A stretch of DNA of 64,000 bases from Dyadobacter soli (GCF_900101885.1 NZ_FNAN01000007.1:248001-312000), one strand, 5' to 3'; counted from the first letter of the stretch, positions 1 to 8,968 are shown. Program-made: numbers and translations. Notes: generated by a model from the sequence alone, not told the origin.

Positions 1-2700
1 AATCAGCGAGTTATTGACATTGCCATCGGTTGCCCGTGGGATATCGGTCACATCTCCGGCCTGTTTCCAGCGCCGCAGCACCTCGGTCGACTGGTTTTTG
101 CTGTCATACATCCCCTCCGTTTCCAATCTCGAAGCATTGAATGCCTTGTTACCCTGCGAACCCTGGAAGAGGAACGACAGGCTGAAACTCTTGTAAGTAA
201 GGTTATTATTCATCCCGTAGGTAAACTTAGGCTGTGCCGAACCCAGGATTGTGCGGTCGGAAGGCGAGAAAGTGCCGTCGCCATTCACATCGCGGTAGAT
301 CATATCGCCGGTTTCGGGATTCACGCCGTCGGCAATGTAACCGTAGAAAGTACCCAGCGAAGCGCCTTCCTGCAAAATGATGATCTGGTCGCTCCGGCCT
401 TCCACATCGGCATACCGGTAGATTTTGCTCAACTGCAACTCGGTGATCTTGTTGCGGTTGAATGCGATATTGAAATCAGTCGTCCACTGGAAATCCGCCT
501 TATCGAAATTGACGGTCGACAATACGAATTCAAGTCCCTTGTTTTCCAACTTTCCGGAGTTTCTCGGCATATAGGTGTAGCCGCTCGTATTCGGCAGCGG
601 CACATTGAGCAGCAGGTTGTTGGTCTTTTTCAAATAGGCATCCGCCGTGAAAGTCACGCGGCCCTGCAACATGCTCAAATCGATACCGATGTTGGTTTGC
701 GTGGTAGTCTCCCATTTCAGATCGGGGTTGGGCGCGTACGTGGGCGGCGTCACGGCCGGGCCCGAAGGCGGGGTCGTAGGCGTGCGGCGCGTGTACGAGT
801 TCAAACCGTACGAGGCGTAATTTGCCAGCCCTTCCTGGTTACCATTTTGTCCCCAGCCCCCGCGCAGTTTCAGGTCGTTGATAAACTTCACGTCCTCCAT
901 AAACGGCTCGGCGGAAATGCGCCATCCTGCCGACACCGACGGGAAGAAGCCCCATTGGTTACCCTTTGCCAGTTTCGACGAACCATCTGCCCGGAAATTG
1001 GCCGTCAGCAGGTATTTGCTGTCAAAATTATACATCAAACGCCCCAGGTACGAGTTCAAAAACCACTCCGATTGCTCGGTATAGGCTTCCGTAATCTCGT
1101 TGGCTGCATTCATCGTTTTCACTACGCCGTCGGCAGGGAAGTCGCGGCCTGCCATGTAGGAGTTGTTCCAGTTATTTTTCTGGATAGTCGTTCCTGTCAA
1201 TGCCGAAAACTCATGCTTGTCCCACTTCTTCTCGTAGTTCGCCGTGTTTTCCCATAGGTAGGTAAACGAGTTGCTGCGGGTAGCATTACCAAGCCCGTGC
1301 GTACTACCGTTCGCTCCCCAGCCTTCGGTCGTGCGGTATGGGTCGAGGTAGTAGTCGTTGGTATGGTTCATGAAATCGATCCCGAAGTTGGAACGCAGCA
1401 CCAGGCCTTTTGCCACGGTCAGATCACCCGCCACATTACCGAAAATGCGGTTGTCTTTCGCCGCCTGGGTAGGCCCGAACATCGCGGCGAGCGGGTTGTC
1501 CCAGCCGGCTTTGAGCGGATTGGTGGAGAAAATTGTACCCCGGATCGAATCCTGCGAATAAATGCCCATTGTTGGCGGAGCGCCCAAAGCGCCCAGTACC
1601 ACCGCGTTCCGGCCCGCATTGTTGTTGTCCTTCACATCGCGGATCTTCGCATTGGCATAACTGACATTGGTAGTCAGTTTGAACCAGCTTTTGATCTGGT
1701 TGTCGAGGTTCATCCGGAACGAATACCGCTTATAGCTGGCCGGCTGGATAATGCCCTTGTCCTGGGTAATGGCCCCGGATACGAAATACCGGTTCTTGTC
1801 GGTACCGCCTGAGAAGTTGAGTTGGTAATTCTGGTTGTGGCCGGTCGTGAAAACTTCCTTGTTCCAGTCGGTAGTCTGGCTGCCGACGGTCACATTATGC
1901 CCCATTTCGTTCATCAGGTCGGCATATTGCTGCGGATTCAGCACATTGATCTTTTTGGCCATATTCGAAATACCGTAATAGGCCGCAAAATTCACCTGCG
2001 ACTGGTTGGCCTTTCCTCTTTTGGTAGTCACGATAACGACCCCGTTGGAAGCCCTCGCACCGTAAATAGCCGCCGAAGAGGCATCTTTCAACACCTGAAT
2101 GCTTTCGATATCATTCACGTTCAGGTCGCGCGTGTCCATGGTAGGCACACCGTCGACCACGTACAGCGGCTCGTTACCCGCCTGCACGGAAGTAGCGCCG
2201 CGCACACGTATGGATAATGCGCTGCCGGGCTTGCCCGAGGGTTGCGTCACCTGCACACCCGCCGCTTTGCCCTGCAATGCCTGCGCGGCCTGCAAAATTG
2301 GCCGCTCTTCGATATCCTTCGTATCTACCGAGGCAATGGAGGTCGTCACGTCACCGCGCTTTTGCGTACCGTAACCGATCACAACCACCTCGTTCAGGGT
2401 TTTCAGGTCACCGCCGAGCGTGACGTCGATTTGCGTGCGGTTGCCCACGGCGATTTCCTGCGTTTCGTAACCGATAAATGAAATCACCAGCACGGCGTCA
2501 CCATTGGGCACGCCGATCGAATAGTTTCCGTCTACATCTGTTACAGTACCTGATTGCGTCCCCTTCACCAGAATGCTCGCACCGGGCAAGGTCTGGTTTT
2601 GCTGATCCCTGATCACACCTTTCACGACAATATCCTGCGCATTCGCCAGGCTAGCTACCGCGAAAATCATGGCAATGAACATCGTAATTCTCTTTCCCAT
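1..2700 (-). CDS. SusC/RagA-family TonB-dependent outer-membrane receptor, C-terminus cut by window edge
   Basis: Outer-membrane receptor that should import an oligosaccharide or similar ligand with TonB energy, normally paired with a SusD lipoprotein (which would lie left of the window). The first 900 codons are present. The protein starts MGKRITMFIAMIFAVASLANAQ, a clear signal peptide, followed at about 25-105 by a carboxypeptidase-regulatory-like domain (VKGVIRDQQNQTLPGAS, GYETQEIAVG), then the plug with LNEVVVIGYGTQKRGDV and YVVDGVPTMDTRDLN, and a beta barrel that is still open at base 1. Unlike the four ECF-linked receptors in this window it has no STN domain, so it is probably not a sigma-signalling transducer. 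The ATG at 2698-2700 is the only start that yields a signal peptide. Ligand unknown. Confidence 0.93.
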   Translation of the reverse strand, partial: MGKRITMFIAMIFAVASLANAQDIVVKGVIRDQQNQTLPGASILVKGTQSGTVTDVDGNYSIGVPNGDAVLVISFIGYETQEIAVGNRTQIDVTLGGDLKTLNEVVVIGYGTQKRGDVTTSIASVDTKDIEERPILQAAQALQGKAAGVQVTQPSGKPGSALSIRVRGATSVQAGNEPLYVVDGVPTMDTRDLNVNDIESIQVLKDASSAAIYGARASNGVVIVTTKRGKANQSQVNFAAYYGISNMAKKINVLNPQQYADLMNEMGHNVTVGSQTTDWNKEVFTTGHNQNYQLNFSGGTDKNRYFVSGAITQDKGIIQPASYKRYSFRMNLDNQIKSWFKLTTNVSYANAKIRDVKDNNNAGRNAVVLGALGAPPTMGIYSQDSIRGTIFSTNPLKAGWDNPLAAMFGPTQAAKDNRIFGNVAGDLTVAKGLVLRSNFGIDFMNHTNDYYLDPYRTTEGWGANGSTHGLGNATRSNSFTYLWENTANYEKKWDKHEFSALTGTTIQKNNWNNSYMAGRDFPADGVVKTMNAANEITEAYTEQSEWFLNSYLGRLMYNFDSKYLLTANFRADGSSKLAKGNQWGFFPSVSAGWRISAEPFMEDVKFINDLKLRGGWGQNGNQEGLANYASYGLNSYTRRTPTTPPSGPAVTPPTYAPNPDLKWETTTQTNIGIDLSMLQGRVTFTADAYLKKTNNLLLNVPLPNTSGYTYMPRNSGKLENKGLEFVLSTVNFDKADFQWTTDFNIAFNRNKITELQLSKIYRYADVEGRSDQIIILQEGASLGTFYGYIADGVNPETGDMIYRDVNGDGTFSPSDRTILGSAQPKFTYGMNNNLTYKSFSLSFLFQGSQGNKAFNASRLETEGMYDSKNQSTEVLRRWKQAGDVTDIPRATDGNVNNSLI

Positions 2701-2759
2701 AGAGTGTTAATGAATTATTGGTAATTAATCGGATAAATTGTTGGATATTTCCATGGGAA

Positions 2760-2795
2760 CAAAGGTAGGTATACTTTGAATAAATCAATAGCGAA
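2760..2795 (-). promoter_or_regulatory. Putative Bacteroidetes promoter of the SusC gene ending at base 1
   Basis: On the minus strand TACCTTTG (2767-2760) matches the Bacteroidetes -7 consensus TAnnTTTG exactly. A TATTG near 2792-2788 sits about 18 bases further upstream, as expected for the TTTG-like -33 box. This gives a leader of roughly 55 bases before the ATG. The rest of the 320-bp gap (2701-3020) is AT-rich and I see no gene in it. Confidence 0.5.
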
Positions 2796-3020
2796 AAATT
2801 TACGTAAATATCTGTAAAATAGATACTTACATTAATTTTGATACGGTTCAGCACCGGAGTAAAAAAGGAGTAATTACGCTGATTTACAAGCCATCGCGAG
2901 GATTTTAGGCAACGGGCCGATCGCAGGACTGATACGCCTGCAAACCGCCGTTTAGTCAGCGAAAAAAGTAAGAATTTTACTCAAAAATGAAAGAAATACC
3001 GTGAATTCGCCATGTACGCG

Positions 3021-4979
3021 TCAGACGGCTTCGAGCGAATGTTCCAGCACCAGCAGGCTCCACCCCTCTCCCGATTTCGAGGCGGCGATTTCCTTGCGCC
3101 GGTCGTGCATTACCTTCTTGATGCGGCTTGCGTAAGCCCAGCAGGTACTTTGCCGGATAGAAAGGATTTCCGACAGCTTGTGGGAAGAGATTTTTCCTTT
3201 GGTAGTGTAAATCAAAAAGACCATATAGAATGCCTTGTTGATCGGAATGCGCGTGTTCTGGAAAATGGTATGCGCGATCACCGACTCGTCGTAATCGCAT
3301 TTGGCGCACCGGCGGCTGTATGGGGAATGCCCGTGGAAGGAATGGTCGTGGCCGCATTTGCGGCATTCGTAATGTTCGCGGGCGCTATCGTTACCCCATT
3401 TCATACCGGCCAGGAACCGGAAACAGCTGTCGTTATCCGGGTAAATTTTGCTGAACTCCTCAAAATCCACCTCCGTCGACATCACCCTTGCCTGCGTCAC
3501 CTTCACGACATTCGTATGCAGGGCTTCGTTATCTTTTTCAAGCAGCAGGTTCATTTGCAGGATTTCTTCCTTTTGCTTTTGGAGAAGCTCGTTCACCTGC
3601 GTCAGTTCCTGGTTTTGGATCTCAATAATGGCCGATTTTTCCAGCACCTCCCGCGTCCGCTCTTCCACCTCCGCTTCCAGCCGCACGTTCAGCGAATCCT
3701 TCAACTTTTCGTTAAGCCGCATCTGGTGGATGATCTGCCGCTGCGCATTATCCTTTTTCTTTTTCAGAATGCGCACCTTGTCGCCGATCGCGAACGACAG
3801 GAATATCATTTCAATCACAAAACAGATACTCAGACTGTAATAGGTGATCACGCCGAAATTGAGCCCCTCGACGTGCAGCATGAGCAACAGTTTATGAATG
3901 AAACCGAGCGAAAGAAACGCATACCCCAAAACAAAGAACCGAGCCGGATGGTAACCTTGCCGGTAAATGTAAATCCCCGTGTAAAAAGCCACCGCCAGCG
4001 GCACCAGCTCTACGAATTTATAACTGAACCAGTTGGTATCCACCACAAAACAGATCCCGAAGAAGATCGTACGCAGCGCCATCACCCAGATAATGAACCG
4101 GTCGAGCACGGGCGCCTTCTTGTGCGTGTAAAGCAGCGTGCGCGTGAACTGCAATGCAAAAATACTGATGCCGTACAGCGCAATACCGTAAGCGTACTGG
4201 TTCCATTCGGGTGCATTGGGCCAGAGGTACTGGTAGGCAATGCCGTCCACGCACATTTCGAAAAGCCCCACGCAGAGGTTGTACAATACATAATACAAAT
4301 ACTGCACTTGCCGCACGGCGAGGTACATCATCAGGTTATAGAAGCTGAAAACCAGCACCATACCGTAAAATATCCCGAAAATAAAGTACTCGTCGAGCGC
4401 GTAGGCGATAAACCGGTTCACCGACCGCAACACGATAATGGCATCGGCAGTCTGGTGGGATTTCACACGGAAATAGTACGTCCCTTCGAACGCCGCATCG
4501 TTCGCGATATTGATTTCGAAGTTTTTGTGCGCGTATTCCCTGTTTTCGAAAGGCAGGTCGTCCCCCATCTTTCGTTCGGTATACCCGCTTTTTCCGTCGG
4601 GCAGGTAGGCGGTAATGTTGTCGATGGTCTGGTCAAAAAATTCCAGTATCCAGTTTTTGCTGCTCTCGGGATAGTGCTTAATCCTGATCCTGAACCAGTA
4701 AGTCGATTTGAGATTGTAATTCTGCGGCGTATTCGTGGTGCTTTTGATAAACCGCCCGCTCAATGCAGGCGACCGCACGTCCTCAAAAGTGTACACACCG
4801 GCGGTATCTTCCAGGAATTGAATTTCTTCTCCCGTGAAAATATGCTGGTCCTGCTCGTCCGCCACCGTCACGGCACGCTGGGCCAATGCGGGAACCAACG
4901 CGCCCATGACAAGCAAAGCCGCGACAATGGCCCGTCTGATGTAATCCGCGAAATGATGGGTATCTGGAAAATGGACCAT
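3021..4979 (-). CDS. 7TMR-DISM membrane sensor fused to an IS1595-type transposase zinc ribbon/HTH
   Basis: 652 residues. A hydrophobic leader (about 14-34) is followed by an extracytoplasmic beta domain like 7TMR-DISMED2 (about 45-180; TYWFRIRIKH, NWILEFFDQTIDNITAYLPDG), a seven-helix membrane region (about 195-390), and a long coiled coil (about 395-490; EERTREVLEKSAIIEIQNQE). The C-terminus is not a kinase, cyclase or LuxR domain: VDFEEFSKIYPDNDSCFRFL, two CxxC knuckles (C539/C542, C558/C561), HTIFQNTRIPINKAFYMV and KISSHKLSEILSIRQSTCW follow the order of the N-terminal zinc-ribbon and helix-turn-helix part of IS1595-family transposases. The DDE nuclease domain is absent. Known: 7TMR-DISM proteins are sensors with varied outputs. 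Inferred: the transposase piece is a domesticated DNA- or partner-binding output. It follows the thioredoxin-like gene on the same strand with a 39-base gap, so the two are probably co-transcribed. Confidence 0.85.
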   Translation of the reverse strand: MVHFPDTHHFADYIRRAIVAALLVMGALVPALAQRAVTVADEQDQHIFTGEEIQFLEDTAGVYTFEDVRSPALSGRFIKSTTNTPQNYNLKSTYWFRIRIKHYPESSKNWILEFFDQTIDNITAYLPDGKSGYTERKMGDDLPFENREYAHKNFEINIANDAAFEGTYYFRVKSHQTADAIIVLRSVNRFIAYALDEYFIFGIFYGMVLVFSFYNLMMYLAVRQVQYLYYVLYNLCVGLFEMCVDGIAYQYLWPNAPEWNQYAYGIALYGISIFALQFTRTLLYTHKKAPVLDRFIIWVMALRTIFFGICFVVDTNWFSYKFVELVPLAVAFYTGIYIYRQGYHPARFFVLGYAFLSLGFIHKLLLMLHVEGLNFGVITYYSLSICFVIEMIFLSFAIGDKVRILKKKKDNAQRQIIHQMRLNEKLKDSLNVRLEAEVEERTREVLEKSAIIEIQNQELTQVNELLQKQKEEILQMNLLLEKDNEALHTNVVKVTQARVMSTEVDFEEFSKIYPDNDSCFRFLAGMKWGNDSAREHYECRKCGHDHSFHGHSPYSRRCAKCDYDESVIAHTIFQNTRIPINKAFYMVFLIYTTKGKISSHKLSEILSIRQSTCWAYASRIKKVMHDRRKEIAASKSGEGWSLLVLEHSLEAV

Positions 4980-5018
4980 GCGTTTATCCTGCTAAGGGTG
5001 CCGGCCATTAACCGGAAA

Positions 5019-5531
5019 TCACCTGGGGCTTATTTTTTTCAATGCTTCCAAAACGAGTTGTTCGTCTCCCAGGTAGAACGCCGCTTTGCGGTAAGCTATT
5101 TTATTCTGCGGATTTACGACCAAAACAACCGGCAAATAGTCAATCGCTGCCGCTTTTTTAAATTCCTCGTTGGGGTCCAGGTAGTTAACGAAACCCCACT
5201 GATGTTCTTTAAGTGTACTTTGGGCGTTGCGCACGTCCTGCGTGGAGTCAAAATTAATCATTATTACCTTCGTCCGGGTACTCTGGGCGATTTTGTCCTT
5301 CATAGCCGAGATGGCATCCAGGCAAAGCAGCGAATTTTTTACGTCCGATTTCCACGTCAGGATAAGCAGGCTAGAATCCGGGTGGGTAATGGCGGTCGTG
5401 TTGATATTTTTCCCATTCATGTCGGAAATTTCAACAGAAGGAAATTCAGCCTCGGCTTCCTGTGCGAATGCCGACGGCAGCAGGCCAATGCCCATAATGA
5501 ATGAAAACAGGGCGATGCGGTACGATCTCAT
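5019..5531 (-). CDS. Exported thioredoxin-fold (TlpA-like) protein lacking the CxxC
   Basis: About 170 residues with a signal peptide (MRSYRIALFSFIMGIGLLPSAFAQ). The thioredoxin outline is visible: SLLILTWKSD for the strand before the active site, KVIMINFDSTQD, and the cis-proline region DYLPVVLVVNPQNKIAY. Where redox members carry WCxxC this protein has WKSDVKNSLLC, so a disulfide reductase role is unlikely. A binding or sensing role is more plausible. An in-frame ATG at 5552 would add seven residues, but the U-run of a terminator-like hairpin ends at that codon, which favours the start at 5531. The 7TMR-DISM sensor gene begins 39 bases downstream, so this protein may be its periplasmic partner; that link is inferred from position only. 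Confidence 0.7.
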   Translation of the reverse strand: MRSYRIALFSFIMGIGLLPSAFAQEAEAEFPSVEISDMNGKNINTTAITHPDSSLLILTWKSDVKNSLLCLDAISAMKDKIAQSTRTKVIMINFDSTQDVRNAQSTLKEHQWGFVNYLDPNEEFKKAAAIDYLPVVLVVNPQNKIAYRKAAFYLGDEQLVLEALKKISPR

Positions 5532-5552
5532 AGTGGATGTGGTTTGGTACAT

Positions 5553-5595
5553 TAAAAAGAAGCCGAAGTGACCTGATTGGTGCTACTTCGGCTTC
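5553..5595 (-). terminator. Hairpin terminator or attenuator between the GH92 gene and the thioredoxin-like gene
   Basis: GAAGCCGAAGT (5559-5569) and ACTTCGGCTTC (5585-5595) form a perfect 11-bp stem with a 15-base loop. On the minus strand the stem is followed at once by TTTTT. It lies 58 bases past the GH92 stop codon and touches the first possible start of the next gene, so it either ends the mannosidase transcript or works as an attenuator for the sensor operon. Confidence 0.7.
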
Positions 5596-5653
5596 CAGGA
5601 AAAATGTGCCAATGCACAAACGCAAGCTCTATTCAAGTCGGCCCCGGGGCGAA

Positions 5654-8600
5654 TTATTCGCTGGCGGGAAGCGCCGTAGTACCCCAGTTCGTATTTGGTT
5701 CCGGCCCCATTTCCAGTACGAGCGAGCCGCCTTTCAGCAGGTCGGATGCATTGAACCAGAAATTTTGCAGCGGCTGGCCGTTGAGCGTCGCTTGCTGGAT
5801 GTATACATTCTTGCGGGAGGTATTTTTTGCCTCGATCGTAAATGTCTTTCCTCTTCCAAACTGCTGTCCCAGGTCGATCACCGCCTTTTCAAACATCGGG
5901 CTACCGATTTCGTAGATCGGGTCGACGCGCGTACCGCCGTCGGTCTGGAACAATCCGAGCGACGCCATTACAAACCAGGCGCTCATTTGCCCCTGGTCTT
6001 CGTCGCCCAGGTAGGCATTCGAAACCTCGTGGCCATAGTACCGGTCGACCACCGAGCGGCTCCATTTCTGGGTCAGCCAGGGCTTTTTGACCCAGTTGAA
6101 CAGGAACGCGAAATGCATCGATTGCTGATTGCCCTGCACCACCGGATAATCCCAATACTGGTCGTTGGGCCCGTTATAGCGCCATTTTACGCTTTCATTA
6201 AAACCCCAGTCCAGCCTTTTGACAAACTCCCCTTCCCCGATCTTCTTCGCGAGGCCCGGCACATCCTGCGGCACGAAAAAGGTCAGCTGCCAGGCATTTC
6301 CCTCTACATAATGGTGGTTCGCACCGGACTTGAACGGGTCGAAATCGGCGAGCCAGTTGCCGGTTCCATCTTTCATACGGGCAAATCCGGTTTTCGGGTC
6401 GATCACATTCTGCCACCAGGTAGCCCGGTCGCCGAACATCTTGTAATCGTCCTGCTTATCCAATGCTTTGGCGAATTGGGCAACGGAGTAATCATCGAAG
6501 CTGTATTCCAATGTATTCGAAAACCGGCCCTGGTCGTAAGGCACGTATTTGTGTTGCAGATAGGTAACCAAATCTTCATTACCCGCCCGACCGCCACCGA
6601 CCGTGTCGGCAGGGACAGTCTGCATTTTGCGGACAGCCTCGTAAGCCTTTTTGACGTCAAAATCGCGGATGCCCATCTGGTAGGCGCCCACAATGAGGGG
6701 CACTTCATGCTCGGCCACCATCACCGGAATGTACTCCATTCCCGCCGGGCCCTTCGCCAGCCAGCCGCCGCGGTCGTACATCGCAAGCTGCGATTTCACC
6801 CAGCGGTTCGACCATTCCGGCGTGACGAGGTTCCAGAACTGGTTGAGGTTCCAGAATGTATTCCAGAATGCGTCGCAGCCCAGCGCCACATCGTCCTTGT
6901 TCTGAAATTTATTGACATGCTCATACGCGTCGCGCCAGCTGCCATCCACATCGCTGAACATATTCCTGCTCAGCGAGCGGTACATATTGGTGTAAAACCG
7001 TTCCTTTTCGCGCTTGTCGTTGCTGGAAATCGCCACGCGGCCCAGCAACTCGTTCCAGACCTGCTCCTGGTTGCCCCTCACTTTTTCGAAATCCCAGCCG
7101 AACGGGTCGGAAATCTCGGTTTTGAGGTTCAGCGAAGCATTCTCCACGCTCACATACGAGATACCCGAGCGCACCTGCACAGATTTGTTGGTTTTTGTAT
7201 CGAATTCAAGGAACAGCCCCGCATTACGGGCGCTGTCGGCGGCGAGGTTGGTTTGCTGCTTCACGACGTCGTTCAGCCAGACGCCGTAATTTTTAATCGG
7301 CTGATCAAATTCAATCACGAAATGTACCGTGTACTGCTGATCGATCCCGCCGGACCAGACATTCCGTGAAAGCTGCTCGCTGAACCCCTCGATCCGCTTG
7401 TCGCTGACCTTGTCGATTTTTACTTTTTTAATCTTGTAGCCGTATTCGGTCGGAATTTGCAGGTCGACCATGACCCGGCCGGTTTCGCTCTTTTGCCAGG
7501 TGTATTTCTGGAATGAAGCACGTGTGGTCGCCGTCAGTTCGGCGGTAATGTCGTTGTCGGTCAGGTTTACTTTGTAATAACCCAATGGCGCCTGCTCGGT
7601 ACTTTTGTCGAACCGTGAACGGTAACCGCTATCGGGATCGGCCTGATCGCCGATTCTGGTTTCCAGCGGTCCGGCGGTAGGGAAAATGCCGAGGCCGGTC
7701 ATCGTCCATTCGTGAATGTGGCTGAACGTCCCGATCGACTCGAAAGTGGGGTCGTAACCAGCCTGCCAGCCGCCATTCTGATTGTCCGGGCTCAGCTTCA
7801 CCATGCTGAAAGGCATCCAGGGCCCCGGCGCGATCATCCACCGAGAATGCCCCGCACCCAACATCGTATTCACATATCCGGCTGGCGTTTTAAGCTTTTG
7901 CTTACTCCGCCCGACTTTCCCGGATTTGTATAATTGTTTATTTACAAAAACTTCAAATTTCCCCGATTCCGGCTGCTCGACCGCTGGCATAGGCGCTTCG
8001 AGCATATAGCGGTCCTGCTCTATTTTTTGGGACAAAATCGTTTCCCCGTCGAGCTTCACTTCCACCAATGGCTCACCTTGGAGCTGGGTCACATCAACCA
8101 ACAGCGGCTGGATCAATTTTCCATCGGCATTCAACTCGTAATCGGCCGGTTTCACATCCCGCAGCAACGCATCGCCCGGAGCGGCGAGTTTGGCGCGTTT
8201 GGGGCCTTCCAGTTTCACCTGGTCGAAAGCAAGCCAGCCGCCCTGCAATGTAGTCATCACGATTTCATTGACACCCGTTTTGATCAGATCGGCCGGAATG
8301 TCGATCGCCACCAGCTGTTCTTTCGGATTAGGCACAAACTTGCCGGGATCTTTAAAGCTGGAACCTTTTGCCAATTTAAACTCCCAGGATTTGCCATTCA
8401 CCAACACTTTGAAAAGCGGCGCGCGCAGGGAATCCGTGTCGAGAATATCTACCACAAGCTTCCATTTGCCCGACGACGGTTTCTTTTTAATGTCAAATAA
8501 AACAGTCAGGAAATGCGACCTGATGCCGGAAGTCCCGCCCGTTCCGCCCCAGCCATTCACCGGCCCGGGCAGCACATAAGGCCAGTCTTTCCGGCTCTCC

Positions 8601-8809
8601 GAACGCCCCACCAGGAAGAAATTATCTTCATACCCAAAATCCTTTTCCAAAAACCGCTTGTATTCGCCCGGCGCAAGCGCCATGCCCGACGGAGCATTAT
8701 CAGCCTCCCCGATCTGCCAGATCGTCCGCTCCTTCGCGCAAACCTGCCCGCCGAAAAATGTGGACAATAGCAGAACGACAAACGGAATTGTGATTGAGCG
8801 GGTTTTCAT
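5654..8809 (-). CDS. Glycoside hydrolase family 92 alpha-mannosidase, exported
   Basis: 1051 residues with signal peptide MKTRSITIPFVVLLLSTFFG. GH92 enzymes are calcium-dependent exo-alpha-mannosidases acting on N-glycan or yeast mannan side chains. Visible: an N-terminal beta domain (about 30-350), GPWMPFSMVKLSPDNQN at the start of the GH92 region, CDAFWNTFWNLNQFWNLV, YVEGNAWQ with the likely acid Glu at about 836, and GDEDQGQMSAW (936-946) near the C-terminus, where the usual form is GNDDxGQMSAW. The second acidic position is therefore Glu rather than Asp. A further open frame extends 52 codons upstream, but that segment has no leader character and the ATG at 8809 gives the signal peptide. 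It is not directly beside a SusCD pair; sugar linkage is uncertain. Confidence 0.9.
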   Translation of the reverse strand: MKTRSITIPFVVLLLSTFFGGQVCAKERTIWQIGEADNAPSGMALAPGEYKRFLEKDFGYEDNFFLVGRSESRKDWPYVLPGPVNGWGGTGGTSGIRSHFLTVLFDIKKKPSSGKWKLVVDILDTDSLRAPLFKVLVNGKSWEFKLAKGSSFKDPGKFVPNPKEQLVAIDIPADLIKTGVNEIVMTTLQGGWLAFDQVKLEGPKRAKLAAPGDALLRDVKPADYELNADGKLIQPLLVDVTQLQGEPLVEVKLDGETILSQKIEQDRYMLEAPMPAVEQPESGKFEVFVNKQLYKSGKVGRSKQKLKTPAGYVNTMLGAGHSRWMIAPGPWMPFSMVKLSPDNQNGGWQAGYDPTFESIGTFSHIHEWTMTGLGIFPTAGPLETRIGDQADPDSGYRSRFDKSTEQAPLGYYKVNLTDNDITAELTATTRASFQKYTWQKSETGRVMVDLQIPTEYGYKIKKVKIDKVSDKRIEGFSEQLSRNVWSGGIDQQYTVHFVIEFDQPIKNYGVWLNDVVKQQTNLAADSARNAGLFLEFDTKTNKSVQVRSGISYVSVENASLNLKTEISDPFGWDFEKVRGNQEQVWNELLGRVAISSNDKREKERFYTNMYRSLSRNMFSDVDGSWRDAYEHVNKFQNKDDVALGCDAFWNTFWNLNQFWNLVTPEWSNRWVKSQLAMYDRGGWLAKGPAGMEYIPVMVAEHEVPLIVGAYQMGIRDFDVKKAYEAVRKMQTVPADTVGGGRAGNEDLVTYLQHKYVPYDQGRFSNTLEYSFDDYSVAQFAKALDKQDDYKMFGDRATWWQNVIDPKTGFARMKDGTGNWLADFDPFKSGANHHYVEGNAWQLTFFVPQDVPGLAKKIGEGEFVKRLDWGFNESVKWRYNGPNDQYWDYPVVQGNQQSMHFAFLFNWVKKPWLTQKWSRSVVDRYYGHEVSNAYLGDEDQGQMSAWFVMASLGLFQTDGGTRVDPIYEIGSPMFEKAVIDLGQQFGRGKTFTIEAKNTSRKNVYIQQATLNGQPLQNFWFNASDLLKGGSLVLEMGPEPNTNWGTTALPASE

Positions 8810-8849
8810 GGGTCTGATACTGAACGGGTTTTCGAAAATGAATATGTTT

Positions 8850-8968
8850 ATACAAAGTATTGCACAGCAACGCGATTCGAAGACACTATAAATCAGCCTA
8901 TTTAACAAAACTGGTGTTACAACTAATCGCATCGCAAGTATAGCGCATATACTTTGTATATACAAAGT
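8850..8968 (-). promoter_or_regulatory. Palindromic operator and half-site upstream of the GH92 gene
   Basis: ACTTTGTATATACAAAGT at 8951-8968 is an 18-bp perfect palindrome. One arm of it recurs as ATACAAAGTA at 8850-8859, 40 bases before the GH92 start. Both copies read ACTTTGTAT on the minus strand, which also resembles a Bacteroidetes -7 box. They are candidate repressor sites or overlapping promoters; the regulator is not identifiable here. Confidence 0.5.

Noticed and set aside
3021-4979. An inserted IS1595 element disrupting the sensor gene
   Set aside because: The frame is intact, there is no DDE domain, and no terminal inverted repeats or target duplication were seen around the zinc-ribbon part.
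3012-5504. An 830-codon open frame on the plus strand
   Set aside because: It is antisense to the sensor and thioredoxin-like genes, its translation is rich in His/Arg/Val with no domain, and the minus-strand frames hold clear families.
5537-7369. A 610-codon plus-strand open frame
   Set aside because: Antisense shadow of the GH92 gene, caused by its codon bias; no recognisable protein features.
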